This document shows positions 20,848-29,180 of a DNA stretch of 57,585 nucleotides, piece after piece. Location of the stretch: assembly GCF_026008495.1 (NCBI RefSeq), contig NZ_BQUN01000137.1, positions 1 through 57,585 of the forward strand. Direction: 5' to 3'. Every line of letters begins with the position of its first letter. Position 1 is the first letter of the stretch. The translations under genes and the position numbers were made by a program. The notes below the pieces were generated by a model that worked only from the letters and a program-made list of their open reading frames with translations, did not search any database and had not been told where the DNA came from. Source of the DNA: Streptomyces sp. A012304. Its GTDB lineage: Bacteria; Actinomycetota; Actinomycetes; Streptomycetales; Streptomycetaceae.

Positions 20848-21282
20848 CTACCCGCCCGCGGGCAGATCGGTACGCGGGGCGGTGCCGAGATGCACTCCGA
20901 CCCGCTTGACGAGGAGCGTCATCTCGTAGGCCACCTGTCCGACGTCCGAGTCGGCGTCCGCGAGGACGGCGAGGCAGCTGCCGTCGCCCGCGGCGGTGAC
21001 GAACAGGAAGGCCTCGTCGAGCTCGACGACGGTCTGCCGGACGCTGCCGGCCTCGAAGTGGCGGCCGACGCCCTTGGCGAGGCTGTGGAAACCGGAGGCG
21101 ACGGCTGCCAGGTGCTCGCTGTCCTCCCGGGTCAGGTCCTTCGACACCCCCGTCGGCAGTCCGTCGCCGGAAAGCACGACGGCCTTGCGGATGCTGGCGA
21201 CGCGGTCGACGAGCTCGTCCAGGAGCCAGTTCAGTTCGCCGTTGCTGGTCGTGGTGTGGCCGGTCGCCTTCGGTGCGGTCAT
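20848..21282 (-). CDS. cvnB: Conservon roadblock/LC7 protein CvnB
   Basis: This 144-aa protein has the roadblock/LC7 fold (ELNWLLDELVDRVASIRKAVVLSGDG at the start of the domain), a type that often regulates small GTPases such as CvnD. The start overlaps the cvnA stop by 4 bases (ATGA), so the two are translationally coupled. It has no membrane segment and a short Ala/Thr-rich N-terminus. The role in a CvnA-D complex comes from work on conservons in S. coelicolor and is inferred here. Confidence 0.92.
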   Translation of the reverse strand: MTAPKATGHTTTSNGELNWLLDELVDRVASIRKAVVLSGDGLPTGVSKDLTREDSEHLAAVASGFHSLAKGVGRHFEAGSVRQTVVELDEAFLFVTAAGDGSCLAVLADADSDVGQVAYEMTLLVKRVGVHLGTAPRTDLPAGG

Positions 21283-24164
21283 CGACCGTCCCCCTTAGTC
21301 GTTCCTCGTGGTGCTGTGCCGCTGTGGGCGTCTTCGCCCGCGGCGTTCTCTGCGCGGCCGCGCTGCCAGCCACGCTGGAGCGAGGCCATGCGGCTGCGTA
21401 CTTCGTCGGCGTCCCGGTCGGCCAGGTCCTTGCGGTCCTCGGCGCGCGGGTCGGGGCCTTGGCGCAGCTGCGGAGCCAGGTTCGCCTGCCGCACGCGCCG
21501 CGGCAGCGCTCCGAAGCCGGAGCCGGTGTCATGAGGCGCTGTTCCGGGGTCGCCGGGCCCCTCACCACCGCCTTGCGAGTGGCCGACCGGGCGGTGAGGT
21601 GTGCTGCCCGGGCGGTCCGTCGGCTCGTCCTGGCGGCCGGGGCCTACGGGAGCCTGGCGGGTGCGCCGGGGAAGGGACGGAGGCCCGGACGGCTCGCCGG
21701 CGCCATGCTCGGGTCGCTCGGCCGGGGCGCCGCTCCGTGGGATCTGCGCCGCCGCGCCGCGTCGGCGCGTGGGCAGGGGCGCAGGTGCCCCGTCCTCCGT
21801 CCGGCGGGTGTCCGACCAGGGCGAGGAGTCGTCGCCCGCCTCCGCGCGCCGCGGACGCTGGTCGGTCACCGGGCGGCCGTGCGAGCTGACCAGCTTGGGG
21901 GTGCGACGGCTCGGCAGCGGCACGGGGGCGGTCGGGCCGTCGGTGGGGGTGCGGTCCGGTTCGCCTCGGGTGGCGGACGGGCGGTGGTGCTGCTCGGCGG
22001 TCGGCTCGCCCTCGGCTCCGGTGAGGGAGCGGCGCGGGCGGAACAGGCCGCCTCGGTCACCGTCCTCCTCGTCGAGACGGACGGGGAAGGCGTCCAGGGC
22101 GTCCAGCCCGACGGGCGCCTCCAGCTCGATCGGACCGTCCAGCAGCGCGGCGGGGACTCCCGGGAGCTGAGCCGAGGGCGAGGAGAGCGCGGTCCTGCCG
22201 TCCGCGGCCTCGCCGGCCTTCGGGGGCCGGGGGCGGTCGAGGCGGAAGCCGATGCCGTTGGTGTCGGGGACGTCGTCGGTGAGCAGCACGTCGGGGATGA
22301 AAATGACGGCGGTCGTGCCACCGTACGGGGAGGGCTGCAGGGAGACCCTGACGTTCTGCCGCTGTGCGAGCCGGCTGACCACGAACAGCCCGAGGCGGTC
22401 GGTGTCGGAGAGTTCGAACTCGGGGGTCTCGGCGAGCCGGAGGTTGGCCTCCAGGAGCGCTTCGGGCGCCATGCCGAGGCCGCGGTCGTGGATCTCCAGG
22501 GTGAACCCGTTGGCGACGCGCTCACCGAGCACCTGGACGGCGGTGTGCGGCGGGGAGAACACCGTGGCGTTCTCCAGGAGTTCGGCCACGAGGTGGGTGA
22601 GGTCCGCGACGGCCGGGCCGGTGACGGCGATGCGTGGCAGACGGCGGACCTCGATGCGCTCGTAGTCCTCGACCTCGGCGACGGCGGCGCGCACGATGTC
22701 CATGAGCTGGATGGGCTTGCGCCACTGTCGGGAGGGTGCGGCCCCCGACAGGATCACCAGGCCCTCGGCGTGCCGGCGCATACGGGTGGTGAGGTGGTCG
22801 AGGCGGAAGAGGTCGGCGAGTTCCTCGGTGTCCTCGGTACGGCGTTCCATGGTGTCGAGCAGGGTGAGCTGCTTGTGCAGCAGGACCTGGCTGCGGCGGG
22901 CGAGGTTGACGAAGACCTCGGAGACGCCGGAGCGCAGTTCGGCCTGCTTGACGGCGGCCTCGACGGCGGCGCGCTGAAGGGTGTTGAGGGCTTGGCCGAC
23001 CTCGCCGATCTCGTTCTTGTCGTACTCCAGACGCGGTACCTCGGTCTCCACGTCGACCTGTTCGCCCGCGGAGAGGCGGCGCATCACGCTGGGCAGTCGC
23101 ACGGCGGACGCCTCGTGCGCCTCCACCCGGAGTTGGCGCAGGTCACGGATGAGTGCGCGGCCGATGCGCACGGACAGCACCAGCGAGAGGACCAGGGCGA
23201 TCAGACCGAAGACGCCGGCCACGACCGCCTTGACGATGACCTCGATCGCGACCGGTCGGACGCGGTCCTGGTAGCGGTCGTTCGCCTGCTCGTCGAGGGT
23301 GCCGAGTTCGGCGAGGACGTTGGCGGCGGCGGTGTCCCAGGTCCTGGCGGTGACGCCCCGGGGCATGTCACCGGCGGAGGTGGCGACGACGGCCTGTTCT
23401 GCCGTGCGCAGCGGAGCAGTGGTGGCGTTCTTCCAGAAGCGCTCGTAGCGTTCGCGTTCCGCGGCGGGGAGTTGGGCGAGGCTGATGTCGTAGACCACGT
23501 TGCGCTGGGCCTCGAGGTCGGAGACGGCGCGGATCTCGTCGCGGGTGAGCTTGCCGACGACCAGGGCGGAGCCGAGCAGGGCGTCCTCCCGGGAGAGCAG
23601 TTCACGGGCGCGGGCGACGCTGACGAGGGCCCGGTACTGCTTGTCCATCTCCACACTGTCGACGACGTCCATCGTGGACAGCAGGGCGTAGCACGGATCG
23701 ATCAGCCGGTTGTAGAGGTCCAGGGCCTGGGCCCGGGTGACGGTGCCCTCCTCGACGCTGCGGCGCAGGGAGTCGATTCCGTCGAAGGCGTCGAGCACCG
23801 CGGTCAGGCCCTCACCGTCGTCCTGGTCCAGCACGTCGCGGACGTCGGGGTCCTTGGCGTTCGCGCGGATCTCGGTCAGCGCCTCGTCCGTGGCGGTCCG
23901 GGTGCGCCGCAGTGCGGAGAGCGCGTTGGAGGCACGGGGGTCGGCGAGATAGACGAGGGTCTGGCGGCGCTCCTGCTGGACGACGCGGACGGTGTCCTCG
24001 ATGGGGTAGCCGACCTTCTCCACAAGGTGCGACACGGTGAACAGGCGGTTCGCCTCGCGGCCCGTGAGTACCGTGGCGAAACCCCAGACAGCGGTCAGGG
24101 ACACCAGCGGCACGAGAAGCAGCGCCACGATCTTCCGGCGGATGGACTTCCCGCGAAAGCGCAT
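21279..24164 (-). CDS. cvnA: Conservon sensor histidine-kinase-like protein CvnA
   Basis: This 961-aa membrane protein opens the conservon. The first membrane helix spans about residues 8-30. It is followed by an extracytoplasmic nitrate/sulfonate-sensor-like domain, a second helix near 330-350 and a HAMP linker. The kinase core has an H-box-like LDHLTTRMRRHAEGL, an N-box ELLENATVFSPP, a G1 box DRGLGM and an ATPase lid to FIPDVLL. The last 300 residues are Pro-, Arg- and Glu-rich and probably disordered. ATG 24164 follows GGGGGAGGCC; an upstream start would add 18 residues before the first helix. No response regulator is adjacent, as usual for conservons, where signalling is thought to go through CvnB-D. 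Confidence 0.92.
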   Translation of the reverse strand: MRFRGKSIRRKIVALLLVPLVSLTAVWGFATVLTGREANRLFTVSHLVEKVGYPIEDTVRVVQQERRQTLVYLADPRASNALSALRRTRTATDEALTEIRANAKDPDVRDVLDQDDGEGLTAVLDAFDGIDSLRRSVEEGTVTRAQALDLYNRLIDPCYALLSTMDVVDSVEMDKQYRALVSVARARELLSREDALLGSALVVGKLTRDEIRAVSDLEAQRNVVYDISLAQLPAAERERYERFWKNATTAPLRTAEQAVVATSAGDMPRGVTARTWDTAAANVLAELGTLDEQANDRYQDRVRPVAIEVIVKAVVAGVFGLIALVLSLVLSVRIGRALIRDLRQLRVEAHEASAVRLPSVMRRLSAGEQVDVETEVPRLEYDKNEIGEVGQALNTLQRAAVEAAVKQAELRSGVSEVFVNLARRSQVLLHKQLTLLDTMERRTEDTEELADLFRLDHLTTRMRRHAEGLVILSGAAPSRQWRKPIQLMDIVRAAVAEVEDYERIEVRRLPRIAVTGPAVADLTHLVAELLENATVFSPPHTAVQVLGERVANGFTLEIHDRGLGMAPEALLEANLRLAETPEFELSDTDRLGLFVVSRLAQRQNVRVSLQPSPYGGTTAVIFIPDVLLTDDVPDTNGIGFRLDRPRPPKAGEAADGRTALSSPSAQLPGVPAALLDGPIELEAPVGLDALDAFPVRLDEEDGDRGGLFRPRRSLTGAEGEPTAEQHHRPSATRGEPDRTPTDGPTAPVPLPSRRTPKLVSSHGRPVTDQRPRRAEAGDDSSPWSDTRRTEDGAPAPLPTRRRGAAAQIPRSGAPAERPEHGAGEPSGPPSLPRRTRQAPVGPGRQDEPTDRPGSTPHRPVGHSQGGGEGPGDPGTAPHDTGSGFGALPRRVRQANLAPQLRQGPDPRAEDRKDLADRDADEVRSRMASLQRGWQRGRAENAAGEDAHSGTAPRGTTKGDGR

Positions 24165-24584
24165 GGCCTCCCCCAGCTCGAACCCCCACCGGCAGGGGGT
24201 ACGCATGTGCGTCAACAAACGGCGCGAGCCTACTACCGACGCACAGATAACTCGAAGAGCGGTCCGGAAGCTGAACCTCCGTATCAGCGTCCGGGCGGGG
24301 GGAGTTGTCCGGGCATTGCGGGAGATTGCCGCCCTGAATCCGAGCTCGCGCGGCGGACCGGATTCGATCGGTGCCGTGGACGAGTTGGCCAGAATTTTTC
24401 GAAGTCAGGGAATCTTCGGGGCGTGTCGCGCGTCCTACTCATTGGGAATTGGGGGCGGAATCGGCCACAGGAGCCGCAGGCCGCACCTGTGCGGCGTAAA
24501 AGAGCGCAAGCCGGGCAGCCACTGGGGAGTCGGTTCTTCGAACCGGGGCAAAGCTGTCTGCCGGCGGTGGGGAGTGACACGTTG
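24165..24584. other. Divergent intergenic region, cvnA and membrane-protein gene
   Basis: These 420 bp are clearly less GC-rich than their surroundings and hold no credible gene. Three small hairpins are visible: ACCCCC/GGGGGT at 24182-24200 in the cvnA leader, CCGCAC/GTGCGG at 24481-24494, and CGGTTC-TTC-GAACCG at 24531-24545. The conservon promoter should lie here but I cannot place it. A stretch of A and T near 24390-24400 is the most promoter-like part. Confidence 0.5.
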
Positions 24585-25241
24585 ATGGGCACGGCGGAGC
24601 GGCGCGGGGCGCCCGAGGACGGCATGGCGTCACGCGGTACGGCGCTGCGGGCTCCGGAGGCAGCGGATCGCGGCAGGCCGGCGGGCGGACACCAGCCAGC
24701 GGGCGGGTATGAAGCGGTGGACGGCCGCATACATGACGCGGTGGACGGCCGCATACCTGCGGAAACCAGGGCCGCCGCGTACGAGGGTGCCGAGCGGAAC
24801 GGGGCGGGTATGTCGGCCGGTGCGCGCGTCGAGGAGCAAGGCAGGCCGGTCTACCGGCCGTTGTGGGTCGAGGAGCCCGCGCGTCGGCGTCGTCTTCCCG
24901 ATCCGGTGCGCACGGCAGCCGTGCGCGCGGTGCTCCTCATCGCGGTGACGCTGGTTCAGGCCATGGTGGCTTTCCTGTGCACCCTGGCCGGTTCCTGGCT
25001 GGCCTTCCCCATGGTGATCAGCAGCGTGGTCAGCACGGTGTTGGCGACGTGGGGTGCGCTGGACGTCTGGGTGACCCGACAGGTGTGGAACCAGCGGTAC
25101 GGGGTGGTGTCGACGCCGAGCAGCACCGCGCGTGCGCTGCGACGCGAGCGGCGGCGTGCGCGTCGGCAGGCGCGGGCGGCTGAGAGGGCGCAGGAGCGAA
25201 TACGCCGACAGGGCGGCGCGGGGCAGTTGTCGCACTCGTGA
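24585..25241 (+). CDS. Small membrane protein with basic C-terminal tail
   Basis: This 218-aa protein is of unknown function. Residues 1-100 are hydrophilic and probably disordered, with two copies of an AVDGRI unit. Two membrane helices follow near 108-125 (LLIAVTLVQAMVAFL) and 130-155. The C-terminal 50 residues are very Arg-rich (RRERRRARRQAR), which suggests contact with nucleic acid or lipid on the cytoplasmic side. ATG 24585 and TTG 24582 are adjacent and in frame; GGGGAG precedes them. It is divergent from cvnA and the next feature is a broken reductase gene on the opposite strand. Confidence 0.75.
   Translation: MGTAERRGAPEDGMASRGTALRAPEAADRGRPAGGHQPAGGYEAVDGRIHDAVDGRIPAETRAAAYEGAERNGAGMSAGARVEEQGRPVYRPLWVEEPARRRRLPDPVRTAAVRAVLLIAVTLVQAMVAFLCTLAGSWLAFPMVISSVVSTVLATWGALDVWVTRQVWNQRYGVVSTPSSTARALRRERRRARRQARAAERAQERIRRQGGAGQLSHS
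24714..24756 (+). repeat. In-frame direct repeat, 19 bp, period 24
   Basis: Two identical 19-bp copies (24714-24732 and 24738-24756) are separated by ATGAC, giving the repeated peptide AVDGRI with period eight residues in the membrane-protein gene. Confidence 0.85.
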
Positions 25242-25261
25242 GCTGAGGCTCTCCCGCCAGG

Positions 25262-25976
25262 TCACCGCACCCTGAACCGCACCGGCCCTTCCCCGCGCGC
25301 CAGTTCGCGTCGTGCGCGCATGAAGGGTCGCGGGTGGTCCACGGAAAGCACCGCTGTCGTACGGCCGTCGCGTTCGTAGAGGGCGAGGAAGCCGCCCTCG
25401 GCGGGGGCGCCGTCGCTGAGGCCTCCCTCGGTGATGCGGACGGTGTCCCCGTCCCGGTGTCGGCCGGCGAACTGGATGCGTGCGCCGTACTGGTCGGACC
25501 AGAAGTACGGCACCGACCGCAGGTTCTCGGCGGTGCGGCCCGCGAGCAGGTTGGCCACGGCGACGCGGGGCTGTTCGGTCGCGGAGGTCCAGTGCTCGGC
25601 GCGGGAGCCGCCGACGCGGGCGGCATCGCCCACGGCCCACCACCTGCGGGAGCGCGGTGACGCAGCCGTCGTCGCACAGCACGCCGTCGTGCAGGGCGAG
25701 CGTGGAGCCCGCCAGCCAGGCGGTGTTGGGGGTGGCGCCGATGCCGACGATCACGACGTCGGCGGGGAGGGTGCGGCCGTCGCAGAGTTCCACGCCGGTG
25801 ACGGCCGTGGTGCCTCTCAAGCGGGCCACTCCGGTGCCGGTGACCAGCTCCGTTCCGCCGCGTCGGTGGAGGCCGGCGCAGACGGCGGCCATCTCGGCGC
25901 CGAGTTGCGGCACCAGGGGAAGAGGGGCGGTCTCGACGACGGTGACGGCGTGGCCCAGCGCCTCGTACGGGTACAC
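25262..25976 (-). pseudogene. Ferredoxin reductase (FAD/NAD oxidoreductase), truncated and frameshifted
   Basis: About 235 codons of a FAD-dependent ferredoxin reductase remain. The NAD-binding part (LGHAVTVVETAPLP, VVIVGIGATPN) is read in one frame from 25976. An extra C in the CCC run at 25636-25638 then shifts the frame, and the rest (MGDAARVGGSRAEHW, VPYFWSDQYGARIQF) continues in another frame to 25262. The N-terminal FAD-binding domain is missing. The C-terminal Reductase_C domain is typical of partners of Rieske oxygenases, so it probably served the Rieske enzyme at 27283 as an electron donor. The 5' end is joined head to head with a GcvT fragment. Confidence 0.85.
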
Positions 25977-26124
25977 GCTGGGCCGCTGTGTCGCCTACGC
26001 CTGGCTGCCGGGGCACCTGGCGCCAGGCACCGGCGTGCACATCGAGTACTTTGGCGAGAAGGTCCCCGCGACCGTCGCCGAGGAGCCGCTGTACGACCCG
26101 AAGATGAGCCGCATCCGCCGCTGA
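25966..26124 (+). pseudogene. C-terminal fragment of GcvT/dimethylglycine oxidase-like gene
   Basis: Only the last 52 codons remain (YGYTLGRCVAYAWLPGHL and the EEPLYDPKMSRIRR end). This is the C-terminal barrel of aminomethyltransferase-type proteins, as found in dimethylglycine or sarcosine dehydrogenases. No start codon or upstream portion is left; the fragment begins where the broken reductase on the other strand also ends. It fits the demethylation step from dimethylglycine in the former pathway. Confidence 0.75.
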
Positions 26125-26153
26125 CGACCGCCGACCGGCCCTCAGGAGGCCTT

Positions 26154-27271
26154 GTGTCCCCCACCTACGACGTCATCGTCATCGGTCTCGGCGGCATGGG
26201 CAGCGCCGCCGCCCACCATCTGTCCGCGCGCGGCGCCCGTGTCCTCGGCCTGGAGCAGTTCGGCCCCGTGCACAACCGGGGCTCCAGCCACGGCGGTTCA
26301 CGGATCACCCGGCAGTCGTACTTCGAGGACCCGGCGTACGTCCCGCTGTTGTTGCGCGCCTACGAGCTGTACGAGGACCTGGAGCGGTCCACCGGCCGGC
26401 AGATCGCGCTCCTCAGCGGCGGGGTGATGGTCGGCCCGCCCGGCAGTGGGACCTGCCGCACGAGATGCTGGACGCGCGGGAGATCCGCCGCCGCTTCCCG
26501 ACGCTCGCCCCGCGGGACGACGAGGTCGCCCTGTACGAGGAGAAGGCGGGACTGCTCCGCCCCGAGAACACCGTCGCCGCGCACCTCCAGCTCGCCACCC
26601 GGCAGGGCGCCGACCTGCACTTCGACGAGCCCATGACCCGCTGGGAGCCGTACCGGGACGGGGTACGGGTGCACTCGGCGGACAACACCTACACCGCGGG
26701 CCGGCTGGTGATCTGCCCGGGCGCGTGGGCACCGCGGCTGCTCGCCGACCTCGGGGTGCCGTTCTCGATCGAGCGGCAGGTCATGTACTGGTTTCAGCCG
26801 AAGCACGGCATCGAGGCGTTCCTGCCGGAGAACCACCCGGTCTACATCTGGGAGAACGCCGCCGGGGTCCAGGTCTACGGCTTCCCCGCCATCGACGGAC
26901 CCGGTGGCGGCGTCAAGGTCGCTTTCTTCGACAAGGGCGAGGTCACCACCCCGCAGACGATCGACCGGACGGTGCGCGAGGAGGAGATCCGGGCGATGGC
27001 CGACCACATGGCGGGCTGCGTCCCCGACCTCCCCGGCACCTTCCTCAAGGCGGCGACCTGCATGTTCTCCAACACGCCGGACGAGCACTTCGTCATCGCC
27101 CGCCATCCCGCGCACCCCGAGTCGACCACCGTGGCCTGCGGATTCTCCGGGCACGGCTTCAAGTTCGTGCCCGTCGTCGGCGAGATCCTCGCCGATCTGG
27201 CCCTGACCGGCAGCACCGCGCACCCCATCGGCCTGTTCGACCCCGCCCGCCTCGCCGCCGCGCCCGCCTGA
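26154..27271 (+). pseudogene. Monomeric sarcosine oxidase / N-methyl amino-acid oxidase, frameshifted
   Basis: The N-terminal FAD fold (VIVIGLGGMGSAAAHHL) starts at GTG 26154. The reading frame breaks near 26441-26446 after GGVMVGPPGS, where comparison with the family suggests loss of roughly 30-40 bp. The protein resumes in another frame at QWDLPHEMLDA and runs to 27271. The remaining part includes the Cys of CMFSNTPDEHFVI, which corresponds to the residue that binds FAD covalently in MSOX enzymes, and CGFSGHGFKF. An intact enzyme would oxidise sarcosine to glycine, formaldehyde and peroxide. The Rieske gene starts 12 bp downstream. Confidence 0.85.
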
Positions 27272-27282
27272 GGAGCCCGTAC

Positions 27283-28256
27283 GTGACGACGACCCCGATC
27301 TCCCCGAGCCTGATCGCCACCCTTCCCGGGCGTTACTACACCGACCCGGAGGTCTTCCGGCAGGAGCAGGAACGCCTCTTCGAGTCGATGTGGTTCTGCG
27401 CCGTGCGCGGCGCGGACCTCCCCCGGCCCGGGGCGTTCCGCACCGTCCGGGTGGGTCGCGAGAGCGTCATCATCACCCGCGACCGCAGGGGCGCACTGCG
27501 TGCCTACCTCAACGTCTGCCGGCACCGCGGGGCCCGGCTGTGCACCGAGGAGTCCGGTGAGTTCCGGCGCAACCTCCAACGCCCGTACCACGCCTGGACG
27601 TACGACCTGGACGGCCGGTTGATCGCCGCGCCCAACCTGGTCAGGATGCCCGACGTCGACCGGGTGGCGTACGGGCTGATCGAGGTGGCGCTGCGCGAGT
27701 GGCTCGGTTACGCCTGGGTCTGTCTCGCCGACGAGCCGCCGTCCTTCGAGGACACGGTCCAGCACGCGGCGGTCGAACGGCTCGGCGACGCGGCGGCGAT
27801 CGAGCACTACGGCACCGAGAACCTCGCCCTGGGCAAGCGCATCAGCTACGACGTGCGGGCCAACTGGAAGCTGATCGTCGAGAACTTCATGGAGTGCTAC
27901 CACTGCGCCACGATCCACCCCGAACTCACCGATGTGCTCCCGGAGTTCGCGGAAGGCTACGCGGCGCAGTACTACGTCGGCCACGGCGCCGGGTTCGGCG
28001 AGGGGATCCGTGGCTTCACCGTCGACGGCAGCGAGGGCTTCGCCAGACTCCCCGACGTCAGTGCCGAGCAGGACCGCCGCTACTACGCGATCACCGTGAA
28101 GCCGACGGTGTTCATCAACCTCGTACCGGACCATGTCATCCTGCACCGCATGTTCCCGCTCGCCGAAGACCACACGCTTGTCGAGTGCGACTGGCTGTAC
28201 GCGCCGGAGGTGGTGGAGTCCGGGGCGGACGTGTCGAAGTCGGTGGAGCTGTTCCC
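27283..28256 (+). pseudogene. Rieske oxygenase (glycine-betaine or choline monooxygenase type), 3' truncated
   Basis: About 324 codons remain from GTG 27283, which follows GAGGAGCCC. The family is that of GbcA and plant choline monooxygenase. The Rieske centre is damaged: the first pair CRHRGARLC is present, but the second reads QRPYHAW where CPYHAW is expected, so Arg100 (CGC at 27580-27582) replaces a cluster Cys. The mononuclear iron site remains (NFMECYHCATIHPE). After SKSVELF at about 28254 the frame runs into aldehyde-dehydrogenase sequence, so about 50-60 C-terminal residues are lost. In an intact locus it would take the first methyl group from glycine betaine. Confidence 0.88.
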
Positions 28257-29108
28257 GGTCCGGAGGCGGGTGCCCCGCTCGGCGATCACCCGGACGTCGA
28301 CCTGGTGTCCTTCACCGGCGGTCTGGAGACCGGGCGGCGACTGATGGCGGCGGCGGCCGGCACGGTGAAGAAGGTCGCCCTGGAGCTGGGCGGCAAGAAC
28401 CCCAACATCGTCTTCGCGGACGCCGACTTCGACGCGGCCGTCGACATGGCGCTGACCGCCGTGTTCCTGCACTCCGGGCAGGTGTGCTCGGCGGGTGCGC
28501 GGCTGCTGGTCGAGGACTGCCTGCACGACCGGTTCGTCGACGAGGTCGTACGGCGGGCCGAGGGGATCCGTCTCGGCGGGCCGTTCGACGAGCGGGCGCA
28601 GACCGGTCCGCTGATCTCCGCCGCGCATCGGGCGAAGGTCGAGGCGTATGTCGCCCGAGGTCTGGCGGAGGGCGCCGTCCTGCGGTGCGGCGGCGAGCGG
28701 CCGTCCGGCGCGGAGTTCGAGGACGGCTACTACTACCGGCCCACCGTGCTCGACGCGTGCACGGCCCGGATGGCGGTGGTCCGGGAGGAGTCCTTCGGGC
28801 CGGTGCTGACCGTGGAACGGTTCACGGCCGAGGAGGAGGCGGTGCGCCTCGCCAACGACACGGTCTACGGCCTCGCGGGCGCCGTATGGACGGGCGACGA
28901 GGCGAAGGCCGCGCGCGTCGCGGGGCGGCTGCGTCTGGGCACGGTCTGGATCAACGACTACCACCCCTATGTGCCGCAGGCCGAGTGGGGTGGCTTCAAG
29001 CAGTCCGGTTTCGGACGCGAACTGGGTCCTTCGGGGCTCGCCGAGTACCGCGAGACGAAGCACATCTGGCGCAACACCGCCCCCAGCCCCCAAGGTTGGT
29101 TCGCCTAG
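28257..29108 (+). pseudogene. Betaine-aldehyde dehydrogenase, 5' truncated
   Basis: About 283 codons of an NAD(P)-dependent aldehyde dehydrogenase remain, starting inside the protein at GPEAGAPLGDHPDVD. The catalytic Glu is in ALELGGKNPN and the catalytic Cys in HSGQVCSAGARL; ESFGPVL and the C-terminus are intact. Roughly 200 N-terminal residues, including most of the coenzyme-binding fold, and the start codon are gone, replaced by the Rieske gene. The two genes are joined at about 28253-28258 in different frames. The close match to BetB-type enzymes and the context suggest oxidation of betaine aldehyde to betaine. Confidence 0.87.
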
Positions 29109-29180
29109 CCCTTCTCCCACAGGCCCCGGCACCCGCAGAGCCGCTCCCTCCCCTCCCCCAGGCCCACGAGGAGTCCGCTC

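Noticed and set aside
24531..24545. tRNA T-arm-like GGTTC/GAACC near 24535
   Set aside because: It is an isolated short hairpin without acceptor stem, anticodon arm or CCA context.
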